64,000 bases of DNA from Martelella radicis (GCF_014196625.1 NZ_JACIDZ010000008.1:124001-188000); one strand, 5' to 3'. Positions 1-9,797 are shown, numbered from the stretch's first letter. Numbers and translations are program-made. Notes: generated by a model not told the origin, from the sequence alone.

Positions 1-114
1 CCCTATGAGGTGCCGGAAAGCCCTGAGGTCCATCTCCACACCGTCGGGCACGATCCCTTCGAGCTTGCAAGCCGGATTGAGGACTATCTCACGCGGATGG
101 AGCGGAAGGACTGA
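1..114 (+). CDS. cysC: Adenylylsulfate kinase C-terminus (partial; CysC or CysNC)
   Basis: Only the last 37 codons are in the window; the gene begins upstream. The tail reads PYEVPESPEVHLHTVGHD and then a helix ending LTRMERKD, which is how APS kinases and the kinase half of CysN/CysC (NodQ-type) fusions end (PYE.PE.PE..L.T). The enzyme phosphorylates adenylylsulfate to PAPS in the cytoplasm. The TGA stop at 112-114 shares its A with the ATG of cysQ, so the two are translationally coupled. Whether this is a free CysC or the end of a CysNC fusion cannot be seen here. Confidence 0.8.
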   Translation, partial: PYEVPESPEVHLHTVGHDPFELASRIEDYLTRMERKD

Positions 115-914
115 TGCGGAAAGCGGACATGAACCAGGTCTTCGTCGAGGCGGCGCTGGAAGCCGGCAAGGCCATCATGACGATCTACGAAGGCTGCATC
201 GATGTTTCCTACAAGGACGACGCATCGCCTGTCACGATCGCCGATGAAAAGGCCGAGGAGATCATCCTGGGCCATCTCGGCAAGGCGTTTCCGGATATTC
301 CGGTTGTCGCCGAAGAGTCCGTTGCTGCCGGACATATCCCGGACATTTCCGGAGGGCCTTTCTTTCTGGTCGATCCGCTGGACGGCACGAAGGAGTTCAT
401 CAACAGGCGCGAGGATTTCACCGTCAACATCGCGCTGATCGAAAACGGCGTGCCGGTTGCGGGGATTGTCTACGCCCCGGCGCGGGGCGTGGCCTATCGC
501 ACAATGCAAGGCGGTGCGGAGAAGCTGAGCATCGTCGACGGCAGGGTGACGGGTTCTGTTCCGATTTCCTGCAGGCAGAAAGGGGACGCGCTCGTCGCAG
601 TCGCCAGCCGGCTGCACAACAATCCGGAAACCGAGGCCTTCATGCGGAAAATTGGCGTGACAGAGTTCACGTCGGTCGGCTCGTCGCTGAAGTTCTGCAT
701 TGTTGCCGAAGGCCTTGCCGATGTCTATCCGCGCTTCGGGCGGACCATGGAATGGGATACCGCTGCCGGCGACGCTGTGCTGAGAGCCGCCGGCGGAATG
801 ACCTATTGCACAGACAACACAATTTTCGTGTATGGTAAGACCGATCAGGCCGGCGACAGCGATTTCGCCAACCCTTTTTTCGTGGTATGGGGAGCTTTTA
901 CCGATCTGGCTTGA
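114..914 (+). CDS. cysQ: 3'(2'),5'-bisphosphate nucleotidase CysQ
   Basis: A 266-residue member of the inositol monophosphatase-like family. Metal-binding motifs are present: AEES near residues 66-69, VDPLDGTKEF at about 86-95, and EWDTAAGDAV near residue 213. CysQ removes the 3'-phosphate of PAP, the by-product of PAPS use. The ATG at 114 overlaps the stop of the upstream APS kinase; an internal Met at codon 6 is a possible alternative start. The pairing with an APS kinase at the edge of a polysaccharide locus suggests that PAPS is consumed nearby, for sulfate assimilation or polymer sulfation, but no sulfotransferase is visible in the window. Confidence 0.93.
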   Translation: MRKADMNQVFVEAALEAGKAIMTIYEGCIDVSYKDDASPVTIADEKAEEIILGHLGKAFPDIPVVAEESVAAGHIPDISGGPFFLVDPLDGTKEFINRREDFTVNIALIENGVPVAGIVYAPARGVAYRTMQGGAEKLSIVDGRVTGSVPISCRQKGDALVAVASRLHNNPETEAFMRKIGVTEFTSVGSSLKFCIVAEGLADVYPRFGRTMEWDTAAGDAVLRAAGGMTYCTDNTIFVYGKTDQAGDSDFANPFFVVWGAFTDLA

Positions 915-1027
915 CTTTCACGGCATGAAGTCAGCATGATTTCAATCGAGACATATTTAGACGATTTTCATTTTATGGTTTTTGCAGCGTCATTTCAAAA
1001 AATGGCTTGATGGATAAAAATGCTCAT

Positions 1028-2302
1028 ATGCGTCTTCTCATTATAGGCATCAATTATTCGCCTGAAATCATCTCGACTGCGGTCTACACGTCCGGCCTGG
1101 CCGAGCATTTCGCGGGCGAAGGCATGAGGACGGACGTCGTCACCGCGCTGCCCTATTACCCCCGCTGGGAGGTCTTCGAGGGCTGGAAGGGGATTGCGTG
1201 GCGAAGAGAACGCAGTGCCTGCGGCGTTCGCGCCGTGCACTGCCCGCTTTATGTTCCGAAGAACCCGACCGGAGCACGGCGTATTCTGCATCATGCGAGC
1301 TTCGCCATCACGGCGCTTCCCGTTGTCTTGTGGAAGGCGCTGACTGGCCGGCCCGATATCGTCTTCGTTGTGGCGCCATCGATGGTGTCCGCCCCCGTGG
1401 GCTGGCTCGGCGCCCGGATTTGCGGGGCCAAGGCCTGGCTGCACATTCAGGATTACGAAGTCGAGGCGGCATTCGCGACAGGCCTGATTGCGGAAGACAG
1501 CCGCATGGGGCGCATTGCAAGGGCTTTCGAGCGCTTTGTGTTGAGGCGTTTCGATTGCATCAGCTCCATCTCAAAGCCGATGGTGGAAAAGCTTCGGAAG
1601 AAGAATGTTCCCGAAAACCGGATCTACGAGCTGCGGAACTGGGCGAACCTTGAGAAGATCCGGCCTGTAGAAGGCCTGTCGCCGCTCAAGGCCGAACTCG
1701 GTATCACGACGCCCTTTGTGGCGCTTTACTCGGGAAATCTCGCGAACAAGCAAGGGCTTGAAATTCTGGTCGAGATCGCCCGGCGGCTCAAGCACCGCAA
1801 TGACCTGACCATCGTGGTCTGCGGTGACGGACCGATGCGGTCCCAGCTTGTTCGCGAGAGCGAAGATCTTCCGATGATTCGCTTTTTCCCGCTTCAGCCG
1901 GTCGAGAAGCTGAGTGATCTTCTGGGCATGGCCGATGTTCACCTCCTGCCGCAGATTGCCGGCGCGGCCGATCTGGTGCTGCCGTCGAAACTGACGAACA
2001 TGCTTGCGTCGGGGCGCCCCGTCGTCGCGACGGCGCTTCCCAGTACAGCCCTTGCAAGCGAGGTTGAAGGGGCCGGAATTGTGGTGCCGCCCGGTGACGG
2101 CGAGGCTATGGCAAGCGCGATCGAAGAACTGCTTGACCAGCCGGACAAGCGATTGTCGTTGGGCAAGATGGCGCGCGAGCGCGCGTTGACGCGCTGGGAT
2201 ATGACAGCGATCCTGGGTCGTCTGAAGAACAAGTTTGAAACGCTCATCGGAAAGCCGAATCGAGCAGCAACGGAAGCCGAAAACGTGAGGAAATTTCAAT
2301 GA
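1028..2302 (+). CDS. Glycosyltransferase, WcaI-like (GT4 fold)
   Basis: About 424 residues. The N-terminus [13 protein letters not shown] is characteristic of WcaI-type colanic-acid glycosyltransferases, and the C-terminal half carries a GT-B donor domain ([15 protein letters not shown], then [17 protein letters not shown]). It probably transfers a sugar from a nucleotide donor to the growing undecaprenyl-linked repeat unit at the inner membrane. I chose ATG 1028 because it gives the family-typical start; TTG 1007 and ATG 1010 are in-frame alternatives, and no strong Shine-Dalgarno decides between them. The stop overlaps the gmd start as ATGA. Linkage to gmd suggests a fucose-type polymer, but the donor and acceptor sugars cannot be told from sequence. 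Confidence 0.85.
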   Translation: MRLLIIGINYSPEIISTAVYTSGLAEHFAGEGMRTDVVTALPYYPRWEVFEGWKGIAWRRERSACGVRAVHCPLYVPKNPTGARRILHHASFAITALPVVLWKALTGRPDIVFVVAPSMVSAPVGWLGARICGAKAWLHIQDYEVEAAFATGLIAEDSRMGRIARAFERFVLRRFDCISSISKPMVEKLRKKNVPENRIYELRNWANLEKIRPVEGLSPLKAELGITTPFVALYSGNLANKQGLEILVEIARRLKHRNDLTIVVCGDGPMRSQLVRESEDLPMIRFFPLQPVEKLSDLLGMADVHLLPQIAGAADLVLPSKLTNMLASGRPVVATALPSTALASEVEGAGIVVPPGDGEAMASAIEELLDQPDKRLSLGKMARERALTRWDMTAILGRLKNKFETLIGKPNRAATEAENVRKFQ

Positions 2303-3417
2303 AAAAGGCCCTTATAACCGGGATTACGGGACAGGATGGTTCCTACCTTACAGAGCTTCTTCTGGAGAAAGGGTACGAAGTGCATGGCATCAAGCGCCGT
2401 GCCTCGCTCTTCAATACCCAGCGCGTCGACCATCTCTATGAAGACCCGCATTTGAACGATACTCGGCTGAAGCTGCATTATGGCGACCTTTCCGACACGT
2501 CGAACCTGACCAGGATCATTCGCGACATCGAGCCCGATGAGGTCTACAATCTCGGTGCGCAGTCTCATGTCGCGGTTTCGTTCGAAGCCCCCGAATATAC
2601 GGCGGATGTGGATGCAGTCGGGACGCTTCGCATTCTCGAAGCCATCCGCTTCCTCGGGCTTGAGAAGAAGACGCGCTTCTATCAGGCGTCGACGTCGGAA
2701 CTGTTCGGTCTCGTCCAGGAAATCCCGCAGCGCGAGACGACGCCGTTTTACCCGCGCTCTCCCTACGCGGTCGCCAAGATGTACGCTTACTGGATTGCGG
2801 TCAACTATCGCGAATCCTATGACATGTTCGCGTGCAACGGCATCCTGTTCAATCATGAAAGCCCGCGCCGCGGCGAGACCTTCGTGACCCGCAAGATCAC
2901 GCGCGGCCTTTCGAATATCGCCATGGGCCTGGAACCGTGTCTCTATATGGGCAATATCGACAGCCTGCGCGACTGGGGACACGCCAAGGACTATGTTCGC
3001 ATGCAGTGGATGATGCTGCAGCAGGATGCGCCGGAAGATTTTGTGATTGCGACCGGCGTGCAGTATTCGGTCCGCGAGTTCATTACCTGGGCCGCATCCG
3101 ATCTCGGCATTACCCTCGAATTTTCGGGCAAGGGCATCGAGGAAACCGGTACGGTTACCAAGGTCGAGGGCGATATGGCACAGGCGGTCAAGCCCGGAGA
3201 TGTCATCGTCAGGATCGACCCGCGCTATTTCCGCCCGGCCGAGGTGGACACGCTTCTGGGCGATCCTTCGAAGGCCAAGGAAAAACTCGGATGGGTGCCT
3301 GAGATCACGGCCCGCGAGATGTGCCGGGAAATGGTCGAAGCCGACCACAAGGCCGCCCGCCGCCATGCCCTTTTGAAGGCGCATGGTCTGGAGCTTCCTG
3401 TAAGCGTTGAGGGATAG
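2299..3417 (+). CDS. gmd: GDP-mannose 4,6-dehydratase
   Basis: A 372-residue extended short-chain dehydrogenase. The NAD(P)-binding loop is [14 protein letters not shown] (residues 4-17), followed by [17 protein letters not shown], the STSELFG region near residue 132 and the catalytic SPYAVAKMY (Tyr about 156, Lys about 160). The C-terminus includes [18 protein letters not shown], diagnostic of Gmd. It converts GDP-D-mannose to GDP-4-keto-6-deoxy-D-mannose, the first step to GDP-L-fucose, completed by Fcl at 4783. The ATG overlaps the upstream glycosyltransferase stop (ATGA). Length and motifs are intact. Confidence 0.97.
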   Translation: MKKALITGITGQDGSYLTELLLEKGYEVHGIKRRASLFNTQRVDHLYEDPHLNDTRLKLHYGDLSDTSNLTRIIRDIEPDEVYNLGAQSHVAVSFEAPEYTADVDAVGTLRILEAIRFLGLEKKTRFYQASTSELFGLVQEIPQRETTPFYPRSPYAVAKMYAYWIAVNYRESYDMFACNGILFNHESPRRGETFVTRKITRGLSNIAMGLEPCLYMGNIDSLRDWGHAKDYVRMQWMMLQQDAPEDFVIATGVQYSVREFITWAASDLGITLEFSGKGIEETGTVTKVEGDMAQAVKPGDVIVRIDPRYFRPAEVDTLLGDPSKAKEKLGWVPEITAREMCREMVEADHKAARRHALLKAHGLELPVSVEG

Positions 3418-3478
3418 GTTGGTTTGACCAGCAGGGCGGACCTGAACTGTCATCCAACGAGCGGAAGAGGAAGCAAGA

Positions 3479-4615
3479 ATGAGCAAATCGTCGTCGGAAA
3501 GCCGTCGTGCGCCGTTGGCTTCAACTGGACCGTCGGAAGTTGCCGAAGGCGGTGTGTTCTCCTATGCTGGTCTCCATACCGAGAGTGAGGACTTTCTACA
3601 TCTCGATGTCTTGCGTTTCATCGCTGCATTCGGGGTCGTCTTCATTCATTTTCGATTTGACTTTGGTTGGTCCGCCCGGTGGTTTGATGGTCTCCAAAGC
3701 ATGGTCGATTTGTTTTTTATCATATCGGGAATCGATATTTGCCATGTTTACGGTCGGACACGATGGGGCGCAGTAAACTACTATAATTTTCTGGTCGCCC
3801 GGGTTGCCCGTTTGGTGCCGTTGCATCTGCTCACCATGCTGGCATACGCCCTGGTGCCTATCACTGCTGCGATAATTGGTGTTTCTCTGTTCAGTCCTGA
3901 GAGGTATGATTGGAGTTGCTTTGCTCCGAATCTGCTTTTACTTCAGTCGTTCTCGATCTGTGACCATCTGACCTTTAATATTGTCAACTGGTCGATAAGT
4001 GCCGAATTGGCAATGTACGTTCTCCTTCCATTGACGCTCGGGGTTATAAGGCAGAGCGCATTCCGCGCTTTCTTTCTTTCGGGGGCGGCGGTTCTTCTCC
4101 TCTTTATTTTCGTGGATAATTGGTGGGAACGAACTGCGGATTGGGGAGTCTTGCGAGCAATACCGGCTTTCGTTTTCGGCGTCGGGTTGAAGCTGTCAGA
4201 GAAATCCCTAGCGAAAGTTCCGGTGCCGGAACTGGCGTTTTGGCCCCTTGTAGCAATGCTTGTCGCGGGCATGATGGTTGTGCCTTATCATGCAGCTATG
4301 CTCATGCTAACCTATGGTTTCGCCGCGCTTGTTTTCATTTGTGACGCCCGTCGGCAGGCTGGTTTCTTTACGAGGCGTTTGGCGCCGCTTGGGCAGCTTA
4401 CCTATTCAATTTATATGATCCATCCTTTGGTTATTACAGTTTTTGTGAAATTTTTAGGTCTGAAAGTGCTGAATTTAACAGGAGATTTACTGTTTGTGTT
4501 TTTGGCCGCGTGTATATTTTCCGTTTTGGTCTTTTCTTATATTTCCTATATTTATTTTGAAGGGCCCTCCCGTAGGTGGGTAAGGAGCAGGTTATCCCTG
4601 AAAAGGCTAAATTGA
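3479..4615 (+). CDS. Acyltransferase 3 family membrane protein (OafA-like O-acyltransferase)
   Basis: About 378 residues with roughly ten hydrophobic segments. The motif LDVLRFIAAFGVVFIHF (near residue 42) contains the Arg and His typical of acyltransferase-3 proteins. The predicted role is O-acetylation (or other acylation) of a sugar of the polymer, on the periplasmic side or across the membrane. It sits between gmd and fcl and is visibly more AT-rich than both, especially over its last 300 bases, so it may have been gained separately from its neighbours. Substrate and acyl group are unknown. Confidence 0.88.
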   Translation: MSKSSSESRRAPLASTGPSEVAEGGVFSYAGLHTESEDFLHLDVLRFIAAFGVVFIHFRFDFGWSARWFDGLQSMVDLFFIISGIDICHVYGRTRWGAVNYYNFLVARVARLVPLHLLTMLAYALVPITAAIIGVSLFSPERYDWSCFAPNLLLLQSFSICDHLTFNIVNWSISAELAMYVLLPLTLGVIRQSAFRAFFLSGAAVLLLFIFVDNWWERTADWGVLRAIPAFVFGVGLKLSEKSLAKVPVPELAFWPLVAMLVAGMMVVPYHAAMLMLTYGFAALVFICDARRQAGFFTRRLAPLGQLTYSIYMIHPLVITVFVKFLGLKVLNLTGDLLFVFLAACIFSVLVFSYISYIYFEGPSRRWVRSRLSLKRLN

Positions 4616-4782
4616 GTTTTTTTGACGTTTTTTTTGGGCCTTTTTCGTGGTCTTGGGCAAAGAGTTTTGGCGCTCTTCTATCGGAGAGCGAAAGAGGTGA
4701 ATGAGTTGCTGTGCCGTTGGTGAGCCACTGTCCATGACGCATGATGGCAGCCGGTCGTTTTCGCAAAGTAGGGATTTTATCG

Positions 4783-5718
4783 ATGAATTATGATTTAGCT
4801 GGCAAGCGTATCTGGGTCGCCGGCCATAAGGGAATGGTTGGCGGAGCGCTGGTGCGAAGGCTTCAAAGCGAGGATTGCGAGGTCATTACCGCCGGCCGCG
4901 ATGTCGTCGATCTCGTTGACCAGAAGGCCGTCCATGCTTTCATGCAGGAGACCAAGCCCGATGGCCTGGTGGTCGCCGCAGCCAAGGTCGGCGGCATTCT
5001 CGCCAATGACACGCGCCCGGTTGATTTTCTGTATGAAAACCTGATGATCGAGGCAAATCTGATCCATGCCGCGCATGAGGCGGATGTGGAGCGTGTCCTC
5101 TTCCTCGGCTCGTCATGCATCTATCCGAAGATGGCGCCGCAGCCGATACCGGAGGACTCTTTGCTCACGGGTCCGCTGGAGCCGACCAATGAATGGTACG
5201 CGATCGCCAAGATCGCCGGCATCAAGCTTTGCCAAGCCTACCGCAAGCAATACGGCCGCGACTGGATTTCGGCAATGCCGACCAATCTCTATGGCCCCGG
5301 CGACAATTACGACCTGAAATCCTCGCATGTTCTGCCTGCACTTTTGCGCAAGTTTCACGAAGCCAAGCTGTCGGGGCAGAAGGAAGTAGTTGTCTGGGGG
5401 TCGGGGTCGCCCCTGCGCGAGTTCCTGCATTGCGATGATCTGGCCGATGCGCTGGTTTTCCTGCTGAAGGAATATTCCGGTTATGAGCATATCAATGTCG
5501 GCTCGGGCGCCGAGGTCACGATCCGCGAGCTTGCGGAAACGATCGCGGATGTCGTGGGCTATGAAGCAACCCTCACATTCGACAGCACAAAGCCCGACGG
5601 GACGCCGCGCAAGCTGATGGACAGCGCCAGGCTGCACGAACTGGGCTGGAACAGGGCCCGTACGCTTCGCGACGGCATCGCGGATACCTACGAAGTCTTC
5701 TTGCGAAACGTCGCTTGA
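4783..5718 (+). CDS. fcl: GDP-L-fucose synthase
   Basis: 311 residues from the chosen start. The NADP-binding glycine motif is GHKGMVGGALV (from residue 14), then FLGSSCIYPKMAPQPI and the catalytic Tyr139-x3-Lys143 (EWYAIAKIAGI). The family-specific stretch NLYGPGDNYDL is also present. It epimerises and reduces GDP-4-keto-6-deoxymannose to GDP-L-fucose, completing the route begun by gmd. I start it at ATG 4783, which has TAGGGA about 8 bases upstream and gives MNYDLAGKRIWVAG; the longer in-frame ATG at 4741 adds a non-conserved extension. A 167-base T-rich gap precedes it. Confidence 0.96.
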   Translation: MNYDLAGKRIWVAGHKGMVGGALVRRLQSEDCEVITAGRDVVDLVDQKAVHAFMQETKPDGLVVAAAKVGGILANDTRPVDFLYENLMIEANLIHAAHEADVERVLFLGSSCIYPKMAPQPIPEDSLLTGPLEPTNEWYAIAKIAGIKLCQAYRKQYGRDWISAMPTNLYGPGDNYDLKSSHVLPALLRKFHEAKLSGQKEVVVWGSGSPLREFLHCDDLADALVFLLKEYSGYEHINVGSGAEVTIRELAETIADVVGYEATLTFDSTKPDGTPRKLMDSARLHELGWNRARTLRDGIADTYEVFLRNVA

Positions 5719-5752
5719 AGCAGGTTTGGGAACACTGGAAGCGGGATACGAG

Positions 5753-7033
5753 ATGACGCACGACAAGACGCGCGCCGCGCAGGGGGACGTGGTAATATCG
5801 GCAGGTGACCGCAACTTCCACTTGTTGTTCACGGCCGCTGAGATGGCGAAACGCGGGCGTCTCTCGATGCTTTTTTGCGGCGCCTATCCCACCCGGTTCG
5901 AGAAAAGGCTCTTGGCAAACCCGCGCCTGCCGGGCGCCCGCAAATTTGCACGGCTGTTGAACAGGCAGGAGGCTATACCGGAAGACCTGATCCGGCAAAA
6001 CAGGCGGAGCGAGTTCGTCAGTGCGACGGGCATTTCATTGCAGCGGTTTCCGAAATCGGGCTCCCTCAATGCCTTCCTTCAGACGACGTCATTTCAGATG
6101 TATGGTCGAAATGCCGCCAGGCATCTTCCCGAGGCGGCGGAAAACGGTGCCCGCATCTATCACTATCGAGCGGGTTTCGGGCAATCCTCGGTCAAGGTAG
6201 CCGCAGAAGCCGGTATGCGAACGATCTGCGACCATTCAATCGTCCACCCAAGCCTGCTTGATGTGCTCGTGGATGGGAGGGGCAAGTTTCCCGAGGATCG
6301 ACCTTCAAGGCCTACCGGTATCTGGGGCGCTGTTCTGGACGACATCGACAAGGCGGATATCGTTCTTGTGAATTCCGATTTCGTAGCCAAGACATTCTCC
6401 TTCATGGGGTTCGATCAGTCTCGCCTGGCCGTCGTCTATCAGGGCGTCGAAGACAAGTTTCTTGCGAGGCTTCCTGATGAGCGAGGCTTCTACGAAGTTG
6501 GGTCTTCGAGGCCGGTACGGTTCCTCTTTGCCGGCGGTATCGGGCCGCGAAAGGGTTTCGATGAAATTGCCGCTGCATTGGCAGCTATTCCCTCGGCCAA
6601 CATCGAACTGCATCTGGCGGGCTCTCTGTCGCAGTCTTCGCGGGAGGACTATGCCGAACTTCTTGCCGATCCGCGCGTGACATATCACGGAGTGTTGTCT
6701 CAAAATGACCTCGCAATGCTGATGCACCACTCGGACGTCTTTCTGTTTCCGTCGCGGGCCGAAGGGTCGGCCCGGGTTGTTTTCGAAGCCATGGCAGCGG
6801 GCTGCGCGGTCATTACGACTGAAAATGCCGGTTCAATCGTGCGCCATGGCGAGGGCGGCCTTCTGGTTCCGGTCAACGATCACGAAGCCCTGATTGGTGC
6901 AATTGAGGATCTGCTACGTGATACGGCTCTGCTCGCCGATATGGGATCGCATAACGGGTCGCTTATCCGCAATGCGTACACGCAATCGCATTATGGTGAT
7001 AATCTGGAGAGGCTTTATGGTCTAGGCAATTAG
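5753..7033 (+). CDS. Glycosyltransferase (GT4 family)
   Basis: About 426 residues. The C-terminal Rossmann half is clear: VRFLFAGGIGPRKGFDEI, then ELHLAGSL, and the E-x7-E type donor site in LFPSRAEGSARVVFEAMAAGCAVITT. The acceptor-side half contains YHYRAGFGQSSVKVA, which is not family-specific. It probably adds one sugar of the repeat unit at the cytoplasmic face. ATG 5753 follows GCGGGA and is preferred over TTG 5726. It ends the first gene block; about 950 bases without a convincing gene follow. Confidence 0.85.
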   Translation: MTHDKTRAAQGDVVISAGDRNFHLLFTAAEMAKRGRLSMLFCGAYPTRFEKRLLANPRLPGARKFARLLNRQEAIPEDLIRQNRRSEFVSATGISLQRFPKSGSLNAFLQTTSFQMYGRNAARHLPEAAENGARIYHYRAGFGQSSVKVAAEAGMRTICDHSIVHPSLLDVLVDGRGKFPEDRPSRPTGIWGAVLDDIDKADIVLVNSDFVAKTFSFMGFDQSRLAVVYQGVEDKFLARLPDERGFYEVGSSRPVRFLFAGGIGPRKGFDEIAAALAAIPSANIELHLAGSLSQSSREDYAELLADPRVTYHGVLSQNDLAMLMHHSDVFLFPSRAEGSARVVFEAMAAGCAVITTENAGSIVRHGEGGLLVPVNDHEALIGAIEDLLRDTALLADMGSHNGSLIRNAYTQSHYGDNLERLYGLGN

Positions 7034-7984
7034 TTTTGTCGGGGGCAGGGCATCTGATCTCGCGCTCCGTTGTTTTGGAGAACTTTTGTAAGAGCATCAG
7101 GTTCCGGTGGAAGGGGAAAGCAACCTCACGACGCGTATGTATGTAAGTTCTATTTTTTGCATGCCGGGATAAAGGAAATGTTTGGGTCGATTTTGATGTT
7201 GAAGACCTAACAAAATGCGGCATGTGCGATGTTGATTTTTTGCGATAAACTGAACCATGACTGTTATTTCTTCAGAAGGTTCCAAGCTGATGCGAAAACA
7301 TCACTCTTTCAGTAAGTTTAAGGAGTGTTTCATCAATTTACCAGTATGTGGATTTATTTTAAATCATATATGTCGCGCTTGTTATGGTACAGATTCAAAT
7401 TATTATTCGATAAATAGCCGACGGAATCGCCATTTTAGCCTGTGTGAGCTTCTAAAATTCTGGATTAACGGAGAACTGACATCAGCTTTTTTCAATCGGC
7501 CCGCTCATTCAGAAAACTTACTTGACAAAGCGCAGTCCGAGCGCTTGATGAATTTACGGAATGAAGAGCTTGAAAAGGTGCCAGAGGCCGCTGTTCGGAA
7601 AATATCAAATGCGGTTGAGATTGATATTTCCGATGAGCAAGGAGGCGGGGCTGCCTCATTGTTTGGCGCCAAGAGCATGGCTGGAGCGTTCCCAGGAAAA
7701 ATGGATACCGGTATTCCATCCGGAAACGCGCAAAAACAAAGAGATAGAGCGATTTCTCGATTCGAGGAAAAGCGGAAACGCTTGGGGCTTGCAAAGCGCT
7801 TCAGAGGCTTCCGGAGAACACGAAAGACGCTGTCTCTGCGGAAGCTGCAGTCCTGCCAGGCAGAAAATTCGCGGGGTCAGACAGGAATGCTATTTCCGAC
7901 GCGCGGGCTGACGTGATGAAAAGGGTTGGCTATGAAGCTTGGTGTGCAATATCAGTTTGATCGACGTTTGGCGAAGGGTCTCCC
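7034..7984 (+). other. Long intergenic segment with no convincing gene
   Basis: About 950 bases between a glycosyltransferase and an acetyltransferase. It is more AT-rich than its neighbours. The longest plus-strand reading frame (7257-7916, 219 codons) has no recognisable domain, lacks a good ribosome site and reads straight through a palindromic interspersed repeat at 7684-7782, so I do not call it a gene. A short frame from 7932 ([16 protein letters not shown]) overlaps the next start by two bases and could be a leader remnant. The segment may mark a deletion or insertion scar within the polysaccharide locus. Confidence 0.5.
7684..7782 (+). repeat. Rhizobial-type interspersed palindromic repeat
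   Basis: About 99 bases made of two imperfect dyads. The first is centred on GGATACCGGTATTCC and flanked by GAGCGTTCCC and GGAAACGC. The second is AGCGATTT to GGAAACGCT. They are joined by the connector CGCAAAAACAAAGAGATAG. From memory, GGAAACGCGC(A/T)AAAACAAAGAGATAGAGCG-like units are scattered in many copies through intergenic DNA of Rhizobiales. Only one copy is in this window, so repetition itself is not shown here. It may act in RNA processing or as a miniature mobile element. Confidence 0.65.
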
Positions 7985-8704
7985 ATGATTGGCAAAATGA
8001 TTTCACGCAAATGGAATGGTGTTGTTGGCTGTGCTCTGGGACGACGTTACCTCATGCAGAAGCGCGTTGCAGGCTTTCATGCGTCCATGTCATCTGACGT
8101 GGACGGCCAATCGACATTTGAAGATCATGTCCGACTGACGAAGAGCACTTTTGTCCGCACCTCCCATTTTGGCAGAGGTTCTTATCTCGGTCAGGGAAGC
8201 AAAGTGAAAGACGCAACGATCGGGCGCTTTTCCAGTATCGGCCCCGATGTCATAATCGGCGGACTCGGGCGGCATCCAACGAACTATCTGTCGACCAATC
8301 CGGCCTTCTATTCAACGCTCGGTCAGACCGGCCTCGTCTATCTGGAGGAGAGTTCGGATTTCCACGAGAGCCTACAGACCACAATCGGTAATGATGTGTG
8401 GATTGGCGCCAGGGTTCTTGTGCTGGATGGCGTCACGATACATGACGGAGCTGTCATTGCAGCTGGCGCTGTTGTCGTCAAAGATGTCCCTCCTTATGCC
8501 GTCATGGGAGGAGTTCCGGCGAAACTGATCAAGAAACGGTTCTCCGAAGAGACGATCAAGACCCTTGTCGCCCTGAAATGGTGGCAGCGAGAAGATTCCG
8601 TACTCAAGCAGGTTGCTCGAAGGCTCGGAGACAGGCAATTTGAGGAGCGCGATCTGGCGGAATTGTCGGAGATTCTGTCTCGTGAAGAAGCCGAAATGCG
8701 ATAA
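7985..8704 (+). CDS. Left-handed beta-helix acetyltransferase (CatB/WbbJ type)
   Basis: 239 residues. Hexapeptide turns run through residues about 50-95 ([36 protein letters not shown]) and 130-180 ([34 protein letters not shown]), closing with [16 protein letters not shown], the usual end of acetyl-CoA-dependent xenobiotic/sugar O- or N-acetyltransferases. The catalytic His is likely in [12 protein letters not shown]. The WNNIGD-containing pyruvyl transferase follows 61 bases downstream. It probably acetylates a sugar of the polymer. Confidence 0.86.
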   Translation: MIGKMISRKWNGVVGCALGRRYLMQKRVAGFHASMSSDVDGQSTFEDHVRLTKSTFVRTSHFGRGSYLGQGSKVKDATIGRFSSIGPDVIIGGLGRHPTNYLSTNPAFYSTLGQTGLVYLEESSDFHESLQTTIGNDVWIGARVLVLDGVTIHDGAVIAAGAVVVKDVPPYAVMGGVPAKLIKKRFSEETIKTLVALKWWQREDSVLKQVARRLGDRQFEERDLAELSEILSREEAEMR

Positions 8705-8765
8705 TCAAGATTATCGTGGATTATGTTTATTCTTAATATTAACAATATAAATTGTGTGGTTTGTT

Positions 8766-9797
8766 ATGGATGTGACTAAGACGATAGCTGTAGAGAGTTC
8801 GACCTGGAATAATATTGGGGATGCGTTCTATCAAAACTCGATCCTCAATCAACTTCATTTGAACCTGCCGCATTGTAACGTGGTCAGCTTCGATGGCCCG
8901 TCGGAACGCGCTTTTCGGCCGGGAAAATATGTAAAAAACGTGTTTGATAGCCGTTTTCTGGTTGATGCGGATCACTATGTATTTTCCGGTCCGATCATTG
9001 GCGGCAATTTTCTTAAGCTTTATGGTCCCTTGATCAAGGATATACTCCGGCGTGGCAAGACATATAGCCTGATGTCGATTCATGCCACGACCGATATGTC
9101 CTTGATGAAGGAAATCCGGACATTTCTCGAAGAGAACCCTCCCGTAGCTGTCCACACGCGGGATCATCCCAGCTTTGAAAAGCTTGAGGGTATTGCGCCG
9201 TGCGAGTTGGACGGGATTTGCTTTGCCTTCTTCGTCAATGAAATTCCGCATCTGCCCGAAATGTCTCTCGGTGGGCCCTATATCTGTGCAAGCTACTATC
9301 GCGGCTATGAGCCCAATTTCGTAAACGTATCGGAGGACGCAACGGATCTGGTTTCCTCCGGCATCGATCTCGATTGGCCAAAGCAGCTCAATCAGAGAAA
9401 CTGGCGTGTAATGCGCTTCTTCGAGCATAGCCGGCCATCGCCCGAGAAGGTGGGTCGATGGAATATCGTCAGGCCGGTACACGCGTTCTCGCCGTTTCCG
9501 CAGCTGATATTTTCCAAAAAGAACAGTTATATCAGTTACAACCCGACAAACTTCCTCGCGATATACAAGCACTGCGATGGCGTGCTGACCGATCGGGTTC
9601 ATGCGGGCGTTGCGGGGGTTTCCTTCGGAAAGCCGGTTCGCGTTGAGGCGATTGACGATCGCTTCAAGCTTTTCGAGCGCGTTCCCGTCATTCATGAGAA
9701 CGGCTTCATGCGATTGCCGCCGGGCGCTCTCGAACCGTTTCACAATGACATGGTCAGGTGGATCAAAGAAGAGTTTGCGAAAGCAGCCGGACTGTAG
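8766..9797 (+). CDS. Polysaccharide pyruvyl transferase family protein (first copy)
   Basis: About 343 residues. The N-terminus ESSTWNNIGDAFYQNSI matches the G-N-x-GD opening of the family, and the C-terminal signature is DGVLTDRVHAGVAGVSFGKPVRV (near residues 280-302), the usual D-R-x-H-x8-GKP element. Members transfer pyruvate from PEP to sugar hydroxyls as a ketal; some relatives have other roles. ATG 8766 is preferred to GTG 8754, though neither has a good ribosome site. A short AT-rich gap precedes it. A second family member is at 16965. Confidence 0.82.
   Translation: MDVTKTIAVESSTWNNIGDAFYQNSILNQLHLNLPHCNVVSFDGPSERAFRPGKYVKNVFDSRFLVDADHYVFSGPIIGGNFLKLYGPLIKDILRRGKTYSLMSIHATTDMSLMKEIRTFLEENPPVAVHTRDHPSFEKLEGIAPCELDGICFAFFVNEIPHLPEMSLGGPYICASYYRGYEPNFVNVSEDATDLVSSGIDLDWPKQLNQRNWRVMRFFEHSRPSPEKVGRWNIVRPVHAFSPFPQLIFSKKNSYISYNPTNFLAIYKHCDGVLTDRVHAGVAGVSFGKPVRVEAIDDRFKLFERVPVIHENGFMRLPPGALEPFHNDMVRWIKEEFAKAAGL

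Noticed and set aside
912-933. Possible terminator after cysQ (TGACTT ... AAGTCA)
   Set aside because: Only a 6-bp stem, no T-tract, and the stem overlaps the stop codon.
7257-7916. 219-codon plus-strand frame
   Set aside because: No domain or ribosome site, and it runs through a palindromic repeat; treated as non-coding.
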